Below, piece after piece: positions 15,429-24,054 of a DNA stretch of 64,000 nucleotides. This DNA comes from Nitrincola salilacus (GTDB lineage Bacteria > Pseudomonadota > Gammaproteobacteria > Pseudomonadales > Balneatricaceae). The stretch spans positions 496,001 through 560,000 of the forward strand of contig NZ_CP176580.1 of NCBI RefSeq assembly GCF_046271865.1, written 5' to 3'. Every line of letters begins with the position of its first letter. Position 1 is the first letter of the stretch. The notes beneath the pieces are model-generated. The model searched no databases. It was not told where the DNA came from and worked only from the letters and a program-made list of their open reading frames with translations. The translations under genes were made by a program, and so were the position numbers.

Positions 15429-16322
15429 ATGAGCCAGACACATCTTGAACTGACACAGGTGGGAATCGATTTTCCGACACCAAAAGGCCCCTTCTGTGCC
15501 CTGCAGAACGTGAATCTGAACATTGCCAAGGGTGAGTTCGTCAGTCTGATCGGTCATTCGGGCTGTGGCAAGTCGACCGTTCTTAACATTGTTGCAGGAC
15601 TGTATCAGGCTACCACGGGTGGCGTGCTACTGAATGGTCGTGAAGTGAATGAGCCGGGCCCCGAGCGTGCGGTGGTGTTTCAGAACCACTCGCTGTTGCC
15701 CTGGCTGAGCACTTATCAGAACGTTGAGTTGGCCGTGAAGCAGGTGTTCAAAGGCAAGAAAAACCGGGCTGAAATGCGCGAGTGGATCGAATACAACCTT
15801 GAACTGGTACATATGACGCATGCGATGGACAAGCGTCCGGATGAAATCTCAGGTGGCATGAAACAGCGCGTCGGCATCGCCCGGGCACTGGCGATGGAGC
15901 CGCAGGTGCTGCTGATGGATGAGCCGTTCGGCGCGCTGGATGCACTGACCCGCGCTCATCTGCAGGATTCACTGATGGAGATTCAGTCGGATCTGAAAAA
16001 CACCGTGATCATGATTACGCATGATGTCGATGAAGCGGTGCTCCTGTCGGACCGTATCGTGATGATGACCAATGGGCCGGCTGCGACAATCGGTGAAATC
16101 CTTGAGGTCAAACTGCCTCGGCCGCGTAATCGTATCGCTCTGGCCGATGATGCCGAGTACAACCACTACCGTCATCAGGTGCTCAGCTTCCTGTATGAGA
16201 AGCAGCGCAAGGTGGAGGATATCAGCCAGCGTCGCTCAGTGGAAAAGCCACAAGCGACTGTTGAGACAACGCAGCATCAGCAGGAAAAGCCAGTTCAGCA
16301 GAAGGTAAGGGCTCAAGCATGA
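15429..16322 (+). CDS. nrtD: Nitrate ABC transporter ATP-binding protein (NrtD/NasD)
   Basis: 297 residues. Walker A GHSGCGKST near residue 44, Q-loop VVFQNHSLLPWL near 82, signature ISGGMKQR near 141, Walker B VLLMDEPFGALD near 162 and the H-loop ITHDVDE near 198 are all present. A strong CAGGAGG site lies five bases before the ATG. It powers the NrtAB importer. The last 40 residues are polar and glutamine-rich, probably disordered. The stop overlaps the start of the following flavoprotein gene (ATGA). Confidence 0.94.
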   Translation: MSQTHLELTQVGIDFPTPKGPFCALQNVNLNIAKGEFVSLIGHSGCGKSTVLNIVAGLYQATTGGVLLNGREVNEPGPERAVVFQNHSLLPWLSTYQNVELAVKQVFKGKKNRAEMREWIEYNLELVHMTHAMDKRPDEISGGMKQRVGIARALAMEPQVLLMDEPFGALDALTRAHLQDSLMEIQSDLKNTVIMITHDVDEAVLLSDRIVMMTNGPAATIGEILEVKLPRPRNRIALADDAEYNHYRHQVLSFLYEKQRKVEDISQRRSVEKPQATVETTQHQQEKPVQQKVRAQA

Positions 16323-17539
16323 AACATTACGATCTGATCATCATCGGCAATGGCATGGCCGGACATCGGTTGCTGACAGAGCTTTCGCAGCAGGCATCAA
16401 AACCCCGCTCGGTGCTGGTGATCGGTGAAGAGCCAGGTGTGGCCTATAACCGCATTCTGCTGTCACCGCTGCTGTCGGGGGAGATGGAAGAGATCTCAGC
16501 CGAGCTGAGTACCGAACAGTGGTATGCCGAGCAGGGCTTCTCTCTGCTGACAGGTGAGCAGGTGGTCTCGATTGAACCACGGAAAAAACAGGTTGTGACC
16601 TCAGCCGGGCAGACGATCGGTTATGAAAAACTGGTGCTGGCGACGGGTTCAAGACCTTTGCTGCCGCCTTTGGAAGGGCGTGAGCTGGAAGGGGTGATGA
16701 GCTTTCGCAACTGGAAGGATATGCAGCAACTGCGCAGTATCGGGCTGGGCGGTGGTCAGGCTGTAGTGATCGGTGGTGGGTTTCTGGGTCTGGAAGCGGC
16801 TGAAGGGCTGCGTAAGCTAGGTATGCAGGTGACCGTGCTGCAACGCGCCGATTATCTGCTGAATCGACAGCTGGATCAGGTGGCGGCAGGTCTACTTCAG
16901 GATGAGCTGTCTGCACGCGGTATGGCGGTTTTGACGGGTGTTGAAACCCAGTCCCTGCAAGGCGATGGAAAGGTTGAGCGGGTGCTGCTGAAGGATGGAC
17001 GTGTACTGCCGGCGAATCTGGTGGTGATTGCCACCGGGATAGTGCCGCGCACTGAGCTGGCACAGGAGGCGGGCCTGCAGGTACGTCAGGGAATCTGTGT
17101 CAATCGTCGCCTGCGCACCTCGGATGCGGCCATCCATGCCCTGGGTGAGTGCTGCGAGTGCCAGGGCAATACCTATGGTCTGGTGGCACCGATCTGGGAG
17201 CAGGCCCGCGTACTGGCCTCTCTGCTCAGTGGCGAAGATGACAACTACACCGAAAACCCCGTGGCGACTTCGCTCAAGATCAGTGGTATCTCTCTCTACT
17301 CCTGTGGCGATATCGATGCAACCGACGCCACCGAGCAGGTGTATATGGACAGTGATCTGAAGGATTACCGTCGACTACTGATTAAGAATGACCGTCTGGT
17401 GGGGGTTGTCCTGTATGGCGATATCGGACTGGGTCCCTGGTATTTCGATCTACTCAAGACACAGCAAGCGGTTGGGCAGTGGCGCGAACAGTTGATGTTC
17501 GGTCTGTCCGACGAGTCTGCTGCGTCAGAAGCGGCCTGA
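16319..17539 (+). CDS. nasC: FAD/NAD(P)-dependent oxidoreductase, NasC-like nitrate reductase electron-transfer subunit
   Basis: 406 residues. Two dinucleotide-binding sites are visible: N-terminal LIIIGNGMAGHRLL for FAD and VVIGGGFLGLEAAEGLRKLG near residue 152 for NAD(P)H. LATGSRPLLPPLEGRE and the DAAIHALGECCE segment complete the pattern. It resembles the first part of NirB but has no BFD or siroheme domains. In Klebsiella-type systems NasC passes electrons from NADH to NasA, the best guess here. The gene is translationally coupled to nrtD and followed by nirB after 28 bp. Confidence 0.8.
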   Translation: MKHYDLIIIGNGMAGHRLLTELSQQASKPRSVLVIGEEPGVAYNRILLSPLLSGEMEEISAELSTEQWYAEQGFSLLTGEQVVSIEPRKKQVVTSAGQTIGYEKLVLATGSRPLLPPLEGRELEGVMSFRNWKDMQQLRSIGLGGGQAVVIGGGFLGLEAAEGLRKLGMQVTVLQRADYLLNRQLDQVAAGLLQDELSARGMAVLTGVETQSLQGDGKVERVLLKDGRVLPANLVVIATGIVPRTELAQEAGLQVRQGICVNRRLRTSDAAIHALGECCECQGNTYGLVAPIWEQARVLASLLSGEDDNYTENPVATSLKISGISLYSCGDIDATDATEQVYMDSDLKDYRRLLIKNDRLVGVVLYGDIGLGPWYFDLLKTQQAVGQWREQLMFGLSDESAASEAA

Positions 17540-17567
17540 AGTGTCGTTATTTAAAGAGGTAAGTAAC

Positions 17568-20087
17568 ATGAGCAAACAACTGGTCGTCGTGGGTAACGGA
17601 ATGGTTGGACACCATTTTGTCGAGCAGTGGCTGGCATCGCCAGCTGCGGCAGATTATCAGGTGCAGGTGCTGGGCGAAGAGCCTCACCCTGCCTATGATC
17701 GGGTTCATCTGTCGGAGTACTTTGATACCCAGGATCCTGCGCAGTTGCGACTGGGCGATGAGGCGTTCTACCAACAGGAGCGCGTAACGCTGCATCTGGG
17801 TGAACAGGTGATCGAGATCGACCGCGAGGCACGGCAGGTGATCACCGCTCAGGGACGCTATCCCTACGATACCCTGGTGCTGGCAACCGGCTCTTATCCT
17901 TTTGTACCACCGATCGAAGGGCGTGAGCGCGAACACTGTCTGGTTTACCGCACACTGGATGATCTGGATGCGATCCAGGCCAGTGCCGCCGGTGCCCGAC
18001 GTGGTGTTGTGGTCGGCGGCGGTCTGCTCGGACTCGAAGCCGCCAATGCGCTTAAGAAGCTGGGGCTGGAGGCGCATGTGGTGGAGTTTGCGCCGCGCCT
18101 GATGCCGGTGCAGCTGGATGATCAGGGTGGTGCTCTGCTACGGCAGAAGATCGAAGCGCTGGGGGTGCAGGTGCACACCGAGAAGGGCACCCGTAGCATC
18201 GACACCGGCGAAGAGTACCGCCTGCGTATGTGCTTTGCCGGGGATGACTATCTGGAAACGGATCTGATCGTCTTTTCTGCCGGTATCCGGCCTCAGGATG
18301 CGCTGGCGCGCAGCAGCGGGCTGGTACTGGGTGAGCGTGGCGGTATCCTGATCGATAACCACTGCCGTACCAGTGATCCTGACATCTTTGCCATCGGCGA
18401 GTGCGCCATCTGGAACGGTGGTCACTACGGGCTTGTCGCACCCGGTTACAGCATGGCGCGTGCCGCTGTGGCAACCATTGGCGGTACCTCTTCGGTGACA
18501 TTCACCGGTGCCGACATGTCGACCAAACTGAAACTGCTCGGAGTGGATGTCGGCTCAATCGGTGATGCGCATGGTGCCACACCCGGCACATTGAATTATC
18601 GTTATATCAATGAAGTGGAAGGCGTATACCGCCGGCTGGTGGTGTCAGCTGATGGTAAGCATCTGCTCGGCGCCATCCTGGTCGGGGATAACAGCTATTA
18701 CGATACGCTGCTGCAGTATGCCTTGAATGGCATAGAACTGCCGGCGAACCCTGAATCACTTATTTTACCCACCTCCAGCGGTGCCCCCGTCGCACTGGGG
18801 CCGGGTGCGCTGCCCTACGAGGCGACCATCTGCTCCTGTCATAATGTCACCAAGGGTGATATCTGCGAAGCGATGAATGATGGCGCCGTGTCGCTGTCGG
18901 ATATCAAATGCGCTACCAAGGCCGCGACCGGTTGTGGCGGTTGCAGTGCGATGCTGAAAAACCTGTTCGAGAATGAGCAGGAGAAACGCGGTGTACAGGT
19001 GGATCGCTCCATCTGCGAACACTTCCCCTATACTCGTCAGGAGCTGTTTCATCTGATCAAGGTGGAAGGGATCCGCAGCTTCGGCGAACTGATCAGCAAA
19101 CATGGTAAGGGCCATGGCTGTGAGATCTGTAAACCGACCGCAGCCTCAATCTTTGCCAGCTGCTGGAACGAGCACGTACATGAACCGGCTCATGTCGGGT
19201 TGCAGGATACCAATGACACCTTTCTGGCGAATATGCAGAAGAACGGCACCTACTCAGTGGTCCCGCGTATTCCGGGTGGCGAGATTACACCCGCGATGCT
19301 GATCGTGATCGGTGAGGTGGGCCAGAAATACAACCTCTATACCAAGATCACCGGTGGACAGCGTATCGACCTGTTCGGCGCCACGCTGGATGAGTTGCCG
19401 CTGATCTGGGAAGAGCTGATCGCAGCCGGTTTCGAGACTGGGCATGCTTACGGAAAATCACTCAGAACCGTTAAGTCCTGTGTCGGCAGTACCTGGTGCC
19501 GCTATGGCGTGCAGGACAGTGTCAGCATGGCGATCCTGCTGGAGGATCGCTACAAGGGCTTGCGTTCCCCGCACAAGGTCAAGATGGCGGTATCCGGCTG
19601 TACCCGTGAATGTGCCGAGGCACAGAGCAAGGATATCGGTGTGATCGCGACAGAAAATGGTTGGAACCTCTACGTCTGCGGCAACGGCGGTATGAAACCT
19701 CGTCATGCCGACCTGTTTGCGACCGATCTGGATGATGCCACGCTGATCCGTTATATCGACCGTGTCCTGATGTTCTATGTCTACACTGCCGATCGTCTGC
19801 AGCGCACATCCGTCTGGATGGAGGGTTTGAAAGGTGGTCTGGAATACCTGCGTGAAGTGGTGATTGATGACAGCCTGGGTCTGGGCGCTGAACTGGAGTC
19901 ACGCATGCAGCATGTGATCGACACCTACCAGTGCGAATGGAAGACCGCAGTGCAGGATCCGAACAAGCGCAAACGCTTCCGCAGTTATGTTAATGCCGAT
20001 CAGCCGCGCAGTGCCCGTATCCAGATGATCGAGGAGCGTGGGCAGTTGATTCCGGCCAGAGAGATCCAAGAGGAGGAGGTCGCATGA
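17568..20087 (+). CDS. nirB: NAD(P)H-dependent assimilatory nitrite reductase large subunit
   Basis: 839 residues from ATG 17568 (close to the usual 840-850); a GTG nine codons upstream is less likely. Domains in order: FAD/NAD(P) oxidoreductase with VVVGNGMVGHHF and GVVVGGGLLGLEAANALKKLG; a BFD-type [2Fe-2S] domain near residues 420-475 with CSCHN and TGCGGC; the nitrite/sulfite reductase domain; and the siroheme/[4Fe-4S] ligands in KSCVGSTWCRYG and VSGCTRECAEAQSKD. It reduces nitrite to ammonium with six electrons from NAD(P)H in the cytoplasm. It overlaps nirD by 4 bp. Confidence 0.97.
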   Translation: MSKQLVVVGNGMVGHHFVEQWLASPAAADYQVQVLGEEPHPAYDRVHLSEYFDTQDPAQLRLGDEAFYQQERVTLHLGEQVIEIDREARQVITAQGRYPYDTLVLATGSYPFVPPIEGREREHCLVYRTLDDLDAIQASAAGARRGVVVGGGLLGLEAANALKKLGLEAHVVEFAPRLMPVQLDDQGGALLRQKIEALGVQVHTEKGTRSIDTGEEYRLRMCFAGDDYLETDLIVFSAGIRPQDALARSSGLVLGERGGILIDNHCRTSDPDIFAIGECAIWNGGHYGLVAPGYSMARAAVATIGGTSSVTFTGADMSTKLKLLGVDVGSIGDAHGATPGTLNYRYINEVEGVYRRLVVSADGKHLLGAILVGDNSYYDTLLQYALNGIELPANPESLILPTSSGAPVALGPGALPYEATICSCHNVTKGDICEAMNDGAVSLSDIKCATKAATGCGGCSAMLKNLFENEQEKRGVQVDRSICEHFPYTRQELFHLIKVEGIRSFGELISKHGKGHGCEICKPTAASIFASCWNEHVHEPAHVGLQDTNDTFLANMQKNGTYSVVPRIPGGEITPAMLIVIGEVGQKYNLYTKITGGQRIDLFGATLDELPLIWEELIAAGFETGHAYGKSLRTVKSCVGSTWCRYGVQDSVSMAILLEDRYKGLRSPHKVKMAVSGCTRECAEAQSKDIGVIATENGWNLYVCGNGGMKPRHADLFATDLDDATLIRYIDRVLMFYVYTADRLQRTSVWMEGLKGGLEYLREVVIDDSLGLGAELESRMQHVIDTYQCEWKTAVQDPNKRKRFRSYVNADQPRSARIQMIEERGQLIPAREIQEEEVA

Positions 20088-20434
20088 ACGCGGCAATGTT
20101 GAATGAAGTAAAGTGGCAACCGGTCTGCTCGGTGGATGATCTGGTCGCAGGTTCCGGTGTGGCGGTGCTGCTGGGGCAGCAACCCGTCGCGCTGTTCTGG
20201 CTGCCGGAGCAGGAACCAGGGCTGTTTGCGCTGGCACATCGTGACCCCTTTTCCGGTGCCGAAGTACTGGCGCATGGATTAATCTGCGATATCAACGGTG
20301 AATTAACCGTCGCTTCACCACTCTACAAGCAGCATTTCAGGTTGGCTGATGGCGTCTGCCTGGAGGATGCTGGAGTCAGTGTGGCCTGCTGGCCGGTGCG
20401 GATAAATGGAGAGCAGATCGAAATCATGGGCTGA
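20084..20434 (+). CDS. nirD: Nitrite reductase small subunit
   Basis: 116 residues, normal for NirD. It has a Rieske-like fold pattern (VALFWLPEQEPGLFALAHRDPFSGAEVLAHGLI) but lacks the Cys/His ligands of true Rieske proteins, as known for NirD. It assembles with NirB. The start overlaps the nirB stop. Its last 11 bases overlap the 3' end of the convergent chaN-like gene, so no terminator fits between them. Confidence 0.93.
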   Translation: MNAAMLNEVKWQPVCSVDDLVAGSGVAVLLGQQPVALFWLPEQEPGLFALAHRDPFSGAEVLAHGLICDINGELTVASPLYKQHFRLADGVCLEDAGVSVACWPVRINGEQIEIMG

Positions 20435-21377
20435 TGTCGGCACAGTGGTCCTGCTCCGGCAGGGCCGCTGTGAAGAGCAGAAACTCGCGTTCGGACACGT
20501 CCAGTTCCAGACTGTTCGGTAGATAGGCCGAAGCATCTGTCTTATGATCTAGGCTGCTCAGCAGCAGACTCAGATGCGGTAGCTCCGGTTCAATCCAGCG
20601 TGGGACACCGATAGCCTGTCGGGCATGAACGGCGCCAGTGATCAGAACGCCTGTTCGCTGTGGATAAACATGCTGCGCCAGCGCATCGGTCATCTGCTGA
20701 TCGCGCGCCAGTTGCACCTGCAGCATCTGACCGAGATGTTCGCGTGGCAGTTTGCCGCAGTGACTGGTGAACAGCAGTTCTTTCATGAACTCGCTGTGCG
20801 CAGCATCCAGTGCACCTGCCGGAGCGCCCTCCGTATAGGCCTTGCGTTGCAGTGCGCGTGGCAGATCCGCTGCGACCACTCTTTCAGCCAGATTCAACGC
20901 TGACCTGACCTGCTGTTCGTAGCGCTCCCAGGGCCAGCCGGGATTCCAGTCAAGGTCTTCAGGTGTGACCTCATCACCCCGCCCCAGCCATTGATCGAGC
21001 AGGGGCTGCTGCTCCGTATTCAGCATCTCAAAGGCGACAGCGCCGAGGCGGCCCTGCTGCGCAAGTGTCTTCAACAGTGTGACCTGAATCCGATGATGGT
21101 CCGGATGGTCATGCTGCTCGCCCAGTAATAACCAGCCGCCTCGTGGCAGACTGTCGAGCAAGTCTGCAGCACTGATACCGCCAGTCGGCAGTGACCAGAT
21201 GCTTCCGAGCAGAGGGTGATCAAGCTGATCCGTCGCCTGCCATTGATCGGGTGTCAGACGCGGGCTGGTCAGCTTGTCTGTGGCCCAGATGGCAGGGGCG
21301 AGCCCAGCGCTTGCCAGTATGAGCAGAAGAGGAGGCAATAGTCTGGTGACTTTCATGCGCAGGTGAGATCCCTTCAT
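20424..21377 (-). CDS. ChaN-like heme-binding (DUF399) protein
   Basis: 317 residues. A hydrophobic stretch at about residues 13-32 ending GLAPAIWA suggests a secreted protein; no lipobox cysteine is present, unlike many ChaN lipoproteins. The ChaN signature LLLGEQHDHPDHHRIQV lies near residues 82-98, and VLITGAVHARQAIGVP near 242. ChaN proteins bind heme and are linked to iron uptake. The start overlaps the stop of the upstream small gene (ATGA). The 3' end runs 11 bp into nirD on the other strand. Confidence 0.82.
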   Translation of the reverse strand: MKGSHLRMKVTRLLPPLLLILASAGLAPAIWATDKLTSPRLTPDQWQATDQLDHPLLGSIWSLPTGGISAADLLDSLPRGGWLLLGEQHDHPDHHRIQVTLLKTLAQQGRLGAVAFEMLNTEQQPLLDQWLGRGDEVTPEDLDWNPGWPWERYEQQVRSALNLAERVVAADLPRALQRKAYTEGAPAGALDAAHSEFMKELLFTSHCGKLPREHLGQMLQVQLARDQQMTDALAQHVYPQRTGVLITGAVHARQAIGVPRWIEPELPHLSLLLSSLDHKTDASAYLPNSLELDVSEREFLLFTAALPEQDHCADISP

Positions 21378-21697
21378 CCTTTGGACGTACGTACATCCAG
21401 GTAATCTCGCTGTATCGCTGTTTCCAACGCATTCATGGCAGCCACCAGCTCTTCATAGGTCTCACGACAGGTCTTGAGATGCTTCACCTGATCGGGAGAA
21501 GGGCCTGCATCGGGTGACAGTCTGGCAATCTCCAGCAACTCGCTGAGGTAGGAGGCGCGAGTATGGGCAATCATCGTCAACACAGGTTTCAGATCCTGTA
21601 GCGACAGTTCAGGCATCTCAGGGTTGATAACACTGCGGTTGATATCGCGACGGAACTTTTCCAGTTCCAGTAACAGACGGTTATTCTCCACGGGCAT
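21374..21697 (-). CDS. Conserved hypothetical protein, 107 aa
   Basis: Start ATG 21697 is supported by an AGGAGAG site; the longer frame upstream overlaps the lipoprotein gene. The protein is soluble, mostly helical and acidic (LLLELEKFRRDINRS, SLQDLKPVLTMIAHTRASYLSELLEIA). I do not recognise the family. It sits between a transglycosylase-like lipoprotein gene and the ChaN-like gene and is coupled to the latter by a 4-bp overlap. Confidence 0.7.
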   Translation of the reverse strand: MPVENNRLLLELEKFRRDINRSVINPEMPELSLQDLKPVLTMIAHTRASYLSELLEIARLSPDAGPSPDQVKHLKTCRETYEELVAAMNALETAIQRDYLDVRTSKG

Positions 21698-21728
21698 GAT
21701 CACTCTCCTGATCAAAAACGCACATTGA

Positions 21729-22340
21729 TTACCAGAGCCAGCGACGCCGGCTGAGGTTGTCCTTACAGCTGTTGTACTGAGTGGTGAAACGTCCAGCTCG
21801 CTGATCCACCCGATCCGCGACATTCATGAGCCAGTTCTTTTGCTGGAAGCTGCGGTTGCGGTATCCACCCCAGCCTTCATGATAAGCCAGATACTGCGCT
21901 CTGGCATCCCATTTTGATATGCCATTGATCTTATGTGATTTATCGGTATACCAGCCGATAAAGTCGAGCGCGTCAGAGAAATTGCTGCGCGAGGCAAAGC
22001 GACGGCCGGTCTCACGGCTGTATTCATTCCAGGTGCTGGTCAGTGCCTGACTATAGCCGTAGGCAGAACTGGCGCGTCCAGTCGGAATAAAACCGAGAAA
22101 ATATTGCATCGGCGGCCGGGCGTTGTGGCGGAAGGTGGATTCCTGATACATGATCGCCATGGCCACCGGAACAGGCGTACCCCAGCGTTCATTCATATCC
22201 AGTGCATCACGGTGCCAGCCGGGGTGTTCATCGAAGATGGAGCAGATGCTTTCCGGATTGCGCGGTGGAGAGGTGCTGCAGCCTGCCACTAGCACCAGGG
22301 CTATCAAGAGAAGAGCCAGGCTGCGAATAAAGGATAACAT
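21729..22340 (-). CDS. SLT-fold lytic transglycosylase-like lipoprotein
   Basis: 203 residues with a lipoprotein signal: short basic start, hydrophobic core and LVAGC lipobox at about residues 17-21. The mature part has MAIMYQESTFRHNARPPMQYFLG, SSAYGYSQALTSTWNEYSRETG and YLAYHEGWGGYRNRSF, the pattern of single-domain transglycosylases whose catalytic glutamate lies in the ES segment. It probably cleaves peptidoglycan glycan strands at the outer-membrane inner face. A 32-bp gap separates it from the following 107-aa gene. Confidence 0.8.
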   Translation of the reverse strand: MLSFIRSLALLLIALVLVAGCSTSPPRNPESICSIFDEHPGWHRDALDMNERWGTPVPVAMAIMYQESTFRHNARPPMQYFLGFIPTGRASSAYGYSQALTSTWNEYSRETGRRFASRSNFSDALDFIGWYTDKSHKINGISKWDARAQYLAYHEGWGGYRNRSFQQKNWLMNVADRVDQRAGRFTTQYNSCKDNLSRRRWLW

Positions 22341-22593
22341 ATTGAATTCCGATCATCTTCTGACGGACTCAAGGCTATCATAGCTGGTTGCATCAGGGTA
22401 CTGCTTGGCGTTGTAAAAACAGCCGTCGTGGGTCATGTCTTCAGAGTTCATATATGGCTATCTCCCGTTTTTCGAGCCACAGATAGTAGCCTATCGGACT
22501 TAACCAAATAGCATTGATGTGGAAATAAAAAAATCGACAACATTAAATAAAAACAATATTATTTACGAATAAATGTAAATTAAACCGAATTAA

Positions 22594-23055
22594 ATGCAAA
22601 AAATGAACGAAATAGACCTAAAAATCATTAAACTACTTTCTTTGGATGCTAAGCGCTCGCTGGCCGATATTGGCGGCATGGTCGACCTTTCACCATCCAG
22701 CGTAAAAGAGCGCATCCGCCGCCTTATAGAGGCAGGGGTTATCCGACGCTTTACAGTAGACTTAGACCCGGTAGCTTTGGGAGCACAAACACTTGTCTTT
22801 GTCTGGATCGCCCTGCGTGACGATGCGGATGAAGAAGCATTCCGTCACTATGTCGCAAACCATCCGCTGATCCTTGAATGCCACCATGTCACAGGAGCCT
22901 GGTCTTACCTGATCAAGCTTCGCGTTGGTGCCACACCGGACATAGAGAATTTTTTGGCCAATATCAAGGGGCAGAACTTTCTCAGTCGTAGTGAAACAGT
23001 CATCACCCTCTCGTCTCCGGTTGCCGGAGCTTTTGTTCAGAAGGAGGTTCCCTGA
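22594..23055 (+). CDS. Lrp/AsnC family transcriptional regulator
   Basis: 153 residues. The N-terminal winged helix (MNEIDLKIIKLLSLDAKRSL then LSPSSVKERIRRLIEAGVIRRFTV) is followed by an AsnC ligand-binding domain with CHHVTGAWSYLIKLRV near residue 108. The upstream 250 bp is AT-rich and carries no clear Shine-Dalgarno; ATG 22603 is an alternative start. The stop overlaps the start of the LysE-type exporter (TGATG), so the pair is an operon. Lrp proteins often control an adjacent amino-acid exporter, the likely role here. Confidence 0.88.
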   Translation: MQKMNEIDLKIIKLLSLDAKRSLADIGGMVDLSPSSVKERIRRLIEAGVIRRFTVDLDPVALGAQTLVFVWIALRDDADEEAFRHYVANHPLILECHHVTGAWSYLIKLRVGATPDIENFLANIKGQNFLSRSETVITLSSPVAGAFVQKEVP

Positions 23056-23669
23056 TGGACTTAGTCTTATTCATAAAAAGCCTGTTTCTCGGACTGGCAG
23101 TCGCCGCACCTCTTGGCCCAATTGGTGCACTCTGTATCAACCGTACCCTAGAGCGAGGATTTATCGCAGGAGTGGCTGGAGGTCTTGGTACAGCATGCGC
23201 GGATGGCGTTTATGCAACCCTCGCGGCCATCGGGTTCGTGGCATTCTCTGGCACACTGGCCAACTTGGATATACCGCTTCGCCTAGCAGGAGGCACATTT
23301 ATGCTTTGGCTGGGGTGGAAAAGTATGACGCCCAAACCTTCCAAAAGCGCTGCAGAAGTGTCAGCACGTCACTTACTCGAGACTGTGGCAGCCACGTTTC
23401 TTTTGACAGCAACCAACCCCATGACAATTCTGTCCTTTGCTGCTCTGTTTGCTGGCCTCGGCCTTGCATCAACAACAGATAAAATGGGTTCTGCGTTAGT
23501 CGTAGTCGGTGTCTTTGTTGGTTCAATGCTCTGGTGGACTTTTTTGAGTGCTGGCATTGCTCTCATCCGACATCGCTTACCAGATGTCTTTGCTCATTGG
23601 GTGTCCCGCCTGTCTGGAATTCTTCTGATAGGGTTTGGCATTTGGGCACTGAGTTCGTCTTTCATTTAA
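23055..23669 (+). CDS. LysE family amino-acid exporter
   Basis: 204 residues with six predicted helices. The LysE/RhtB family start is seen as FLGLAVAAPLGPIGALCINRTLERGF, and the second half has LLTATNPMTILSFAALFAGLG. It exports an amino acid or analogue across the inner membrane; the substrate is unknown. It is coupled to the Lrp-type gene. The region after it contains an insertion-sequence remnant. Confidence 0.86.
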   Translation: MDLVLFIKSLFLGLAVAAPLGPIGALCINRTLERGFIAGVAGGLGTACADGVYATLAAIGFVAFSGTLANLDIPLRLAGGTFMLWLGWKSMTPKPSKSAAEVSARHLLETVAATFLLTATNPMTILSFAALFAGLGLASTTDKMGSALVVVGVFVGSMLWWTFLSAGIALIRHRLPDVFAHWVSRLSGILLIGFGIWALSSSFI

Positions 23670-23771
23670 GCTTGACTCCAGTGGTAATCGCCTACCCAGC
23701 GCTACATAAGACCATGAATATTGATGGTCGACTGGTGCAGATTTTCGACTAAGAAAAATGAAGGTAACCCT

Positions 23772-23945
23772 ATGCGAGACTATGAAAGTTCGGTGCATAT
23801 GCGCTGGGGTTGTAAGTGCCATGTGGTGTTCATCCCAAAGAAGAGGCAAAAGGTGATCTACGGAAGCTTGCGCCGATATATGGGCGAGATCTTCCATGAC
23901 CTTGCCGAACGCAAGGGGGTGAAGATAGTTGAGGGGTATCAGTAG
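23772..23945 (+). pseudogene. IS200/IS605-type transposase (tnpA) N-terminal fragment
   Basis: 57 codons from ATG 23772. MRDYESSVHMRWGCKCHVVFIPKKRQKVIY and YMGEIFHDLAERKGVKIVEG match the first third of IS200-family Y1 transposases, normally about 140-150 residues. The family continues with an HxH metal site (MPDHVHM) exactly where this frame ends in YQ and a stop. The HUH and catalytic tyrosine parts are absent. It is a dead remnant lying between the LysE gene and the Rhs toxin gene. Confidence 0.85.
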
Positions 23946-23986
23946 AGTAGTTGGCAAACAATCCAACTCACGTTATAGTTCGGTCG

Positions 23987-24031
23987 CTGCCATTCAGGTC
24001 ATTGGCAGGCTCATGCAGGAGTCCGCATGAG
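23987..24031 (+). repeat. Two tandem hairpins upstream of the rhs gene
   Basis: CTGCCA (23987-23992) pairs with TGGCAG (24003-24008). One base later CTCATGC (24010-24016) pairs with GCATGAG (24025-24031), followed by TCGTTTT. They lie between the tnpA remnant and the rhs start (24055). They could be the palindromic right end of the lost IS200-like element, a weak terminator, or a folded rhs leader. Confidence 0.5.
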
Positions 24032-24054
24032 TCGTTTTCAACAAGGAGCGTTTC

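Noticed and set aside
20424..20434. Frameshift or misassembly at the nirD / chaN-like overlap
   Set aside because: Both proteins have normal length and C-termini; an 11-bp convergent overlap is acceptable.
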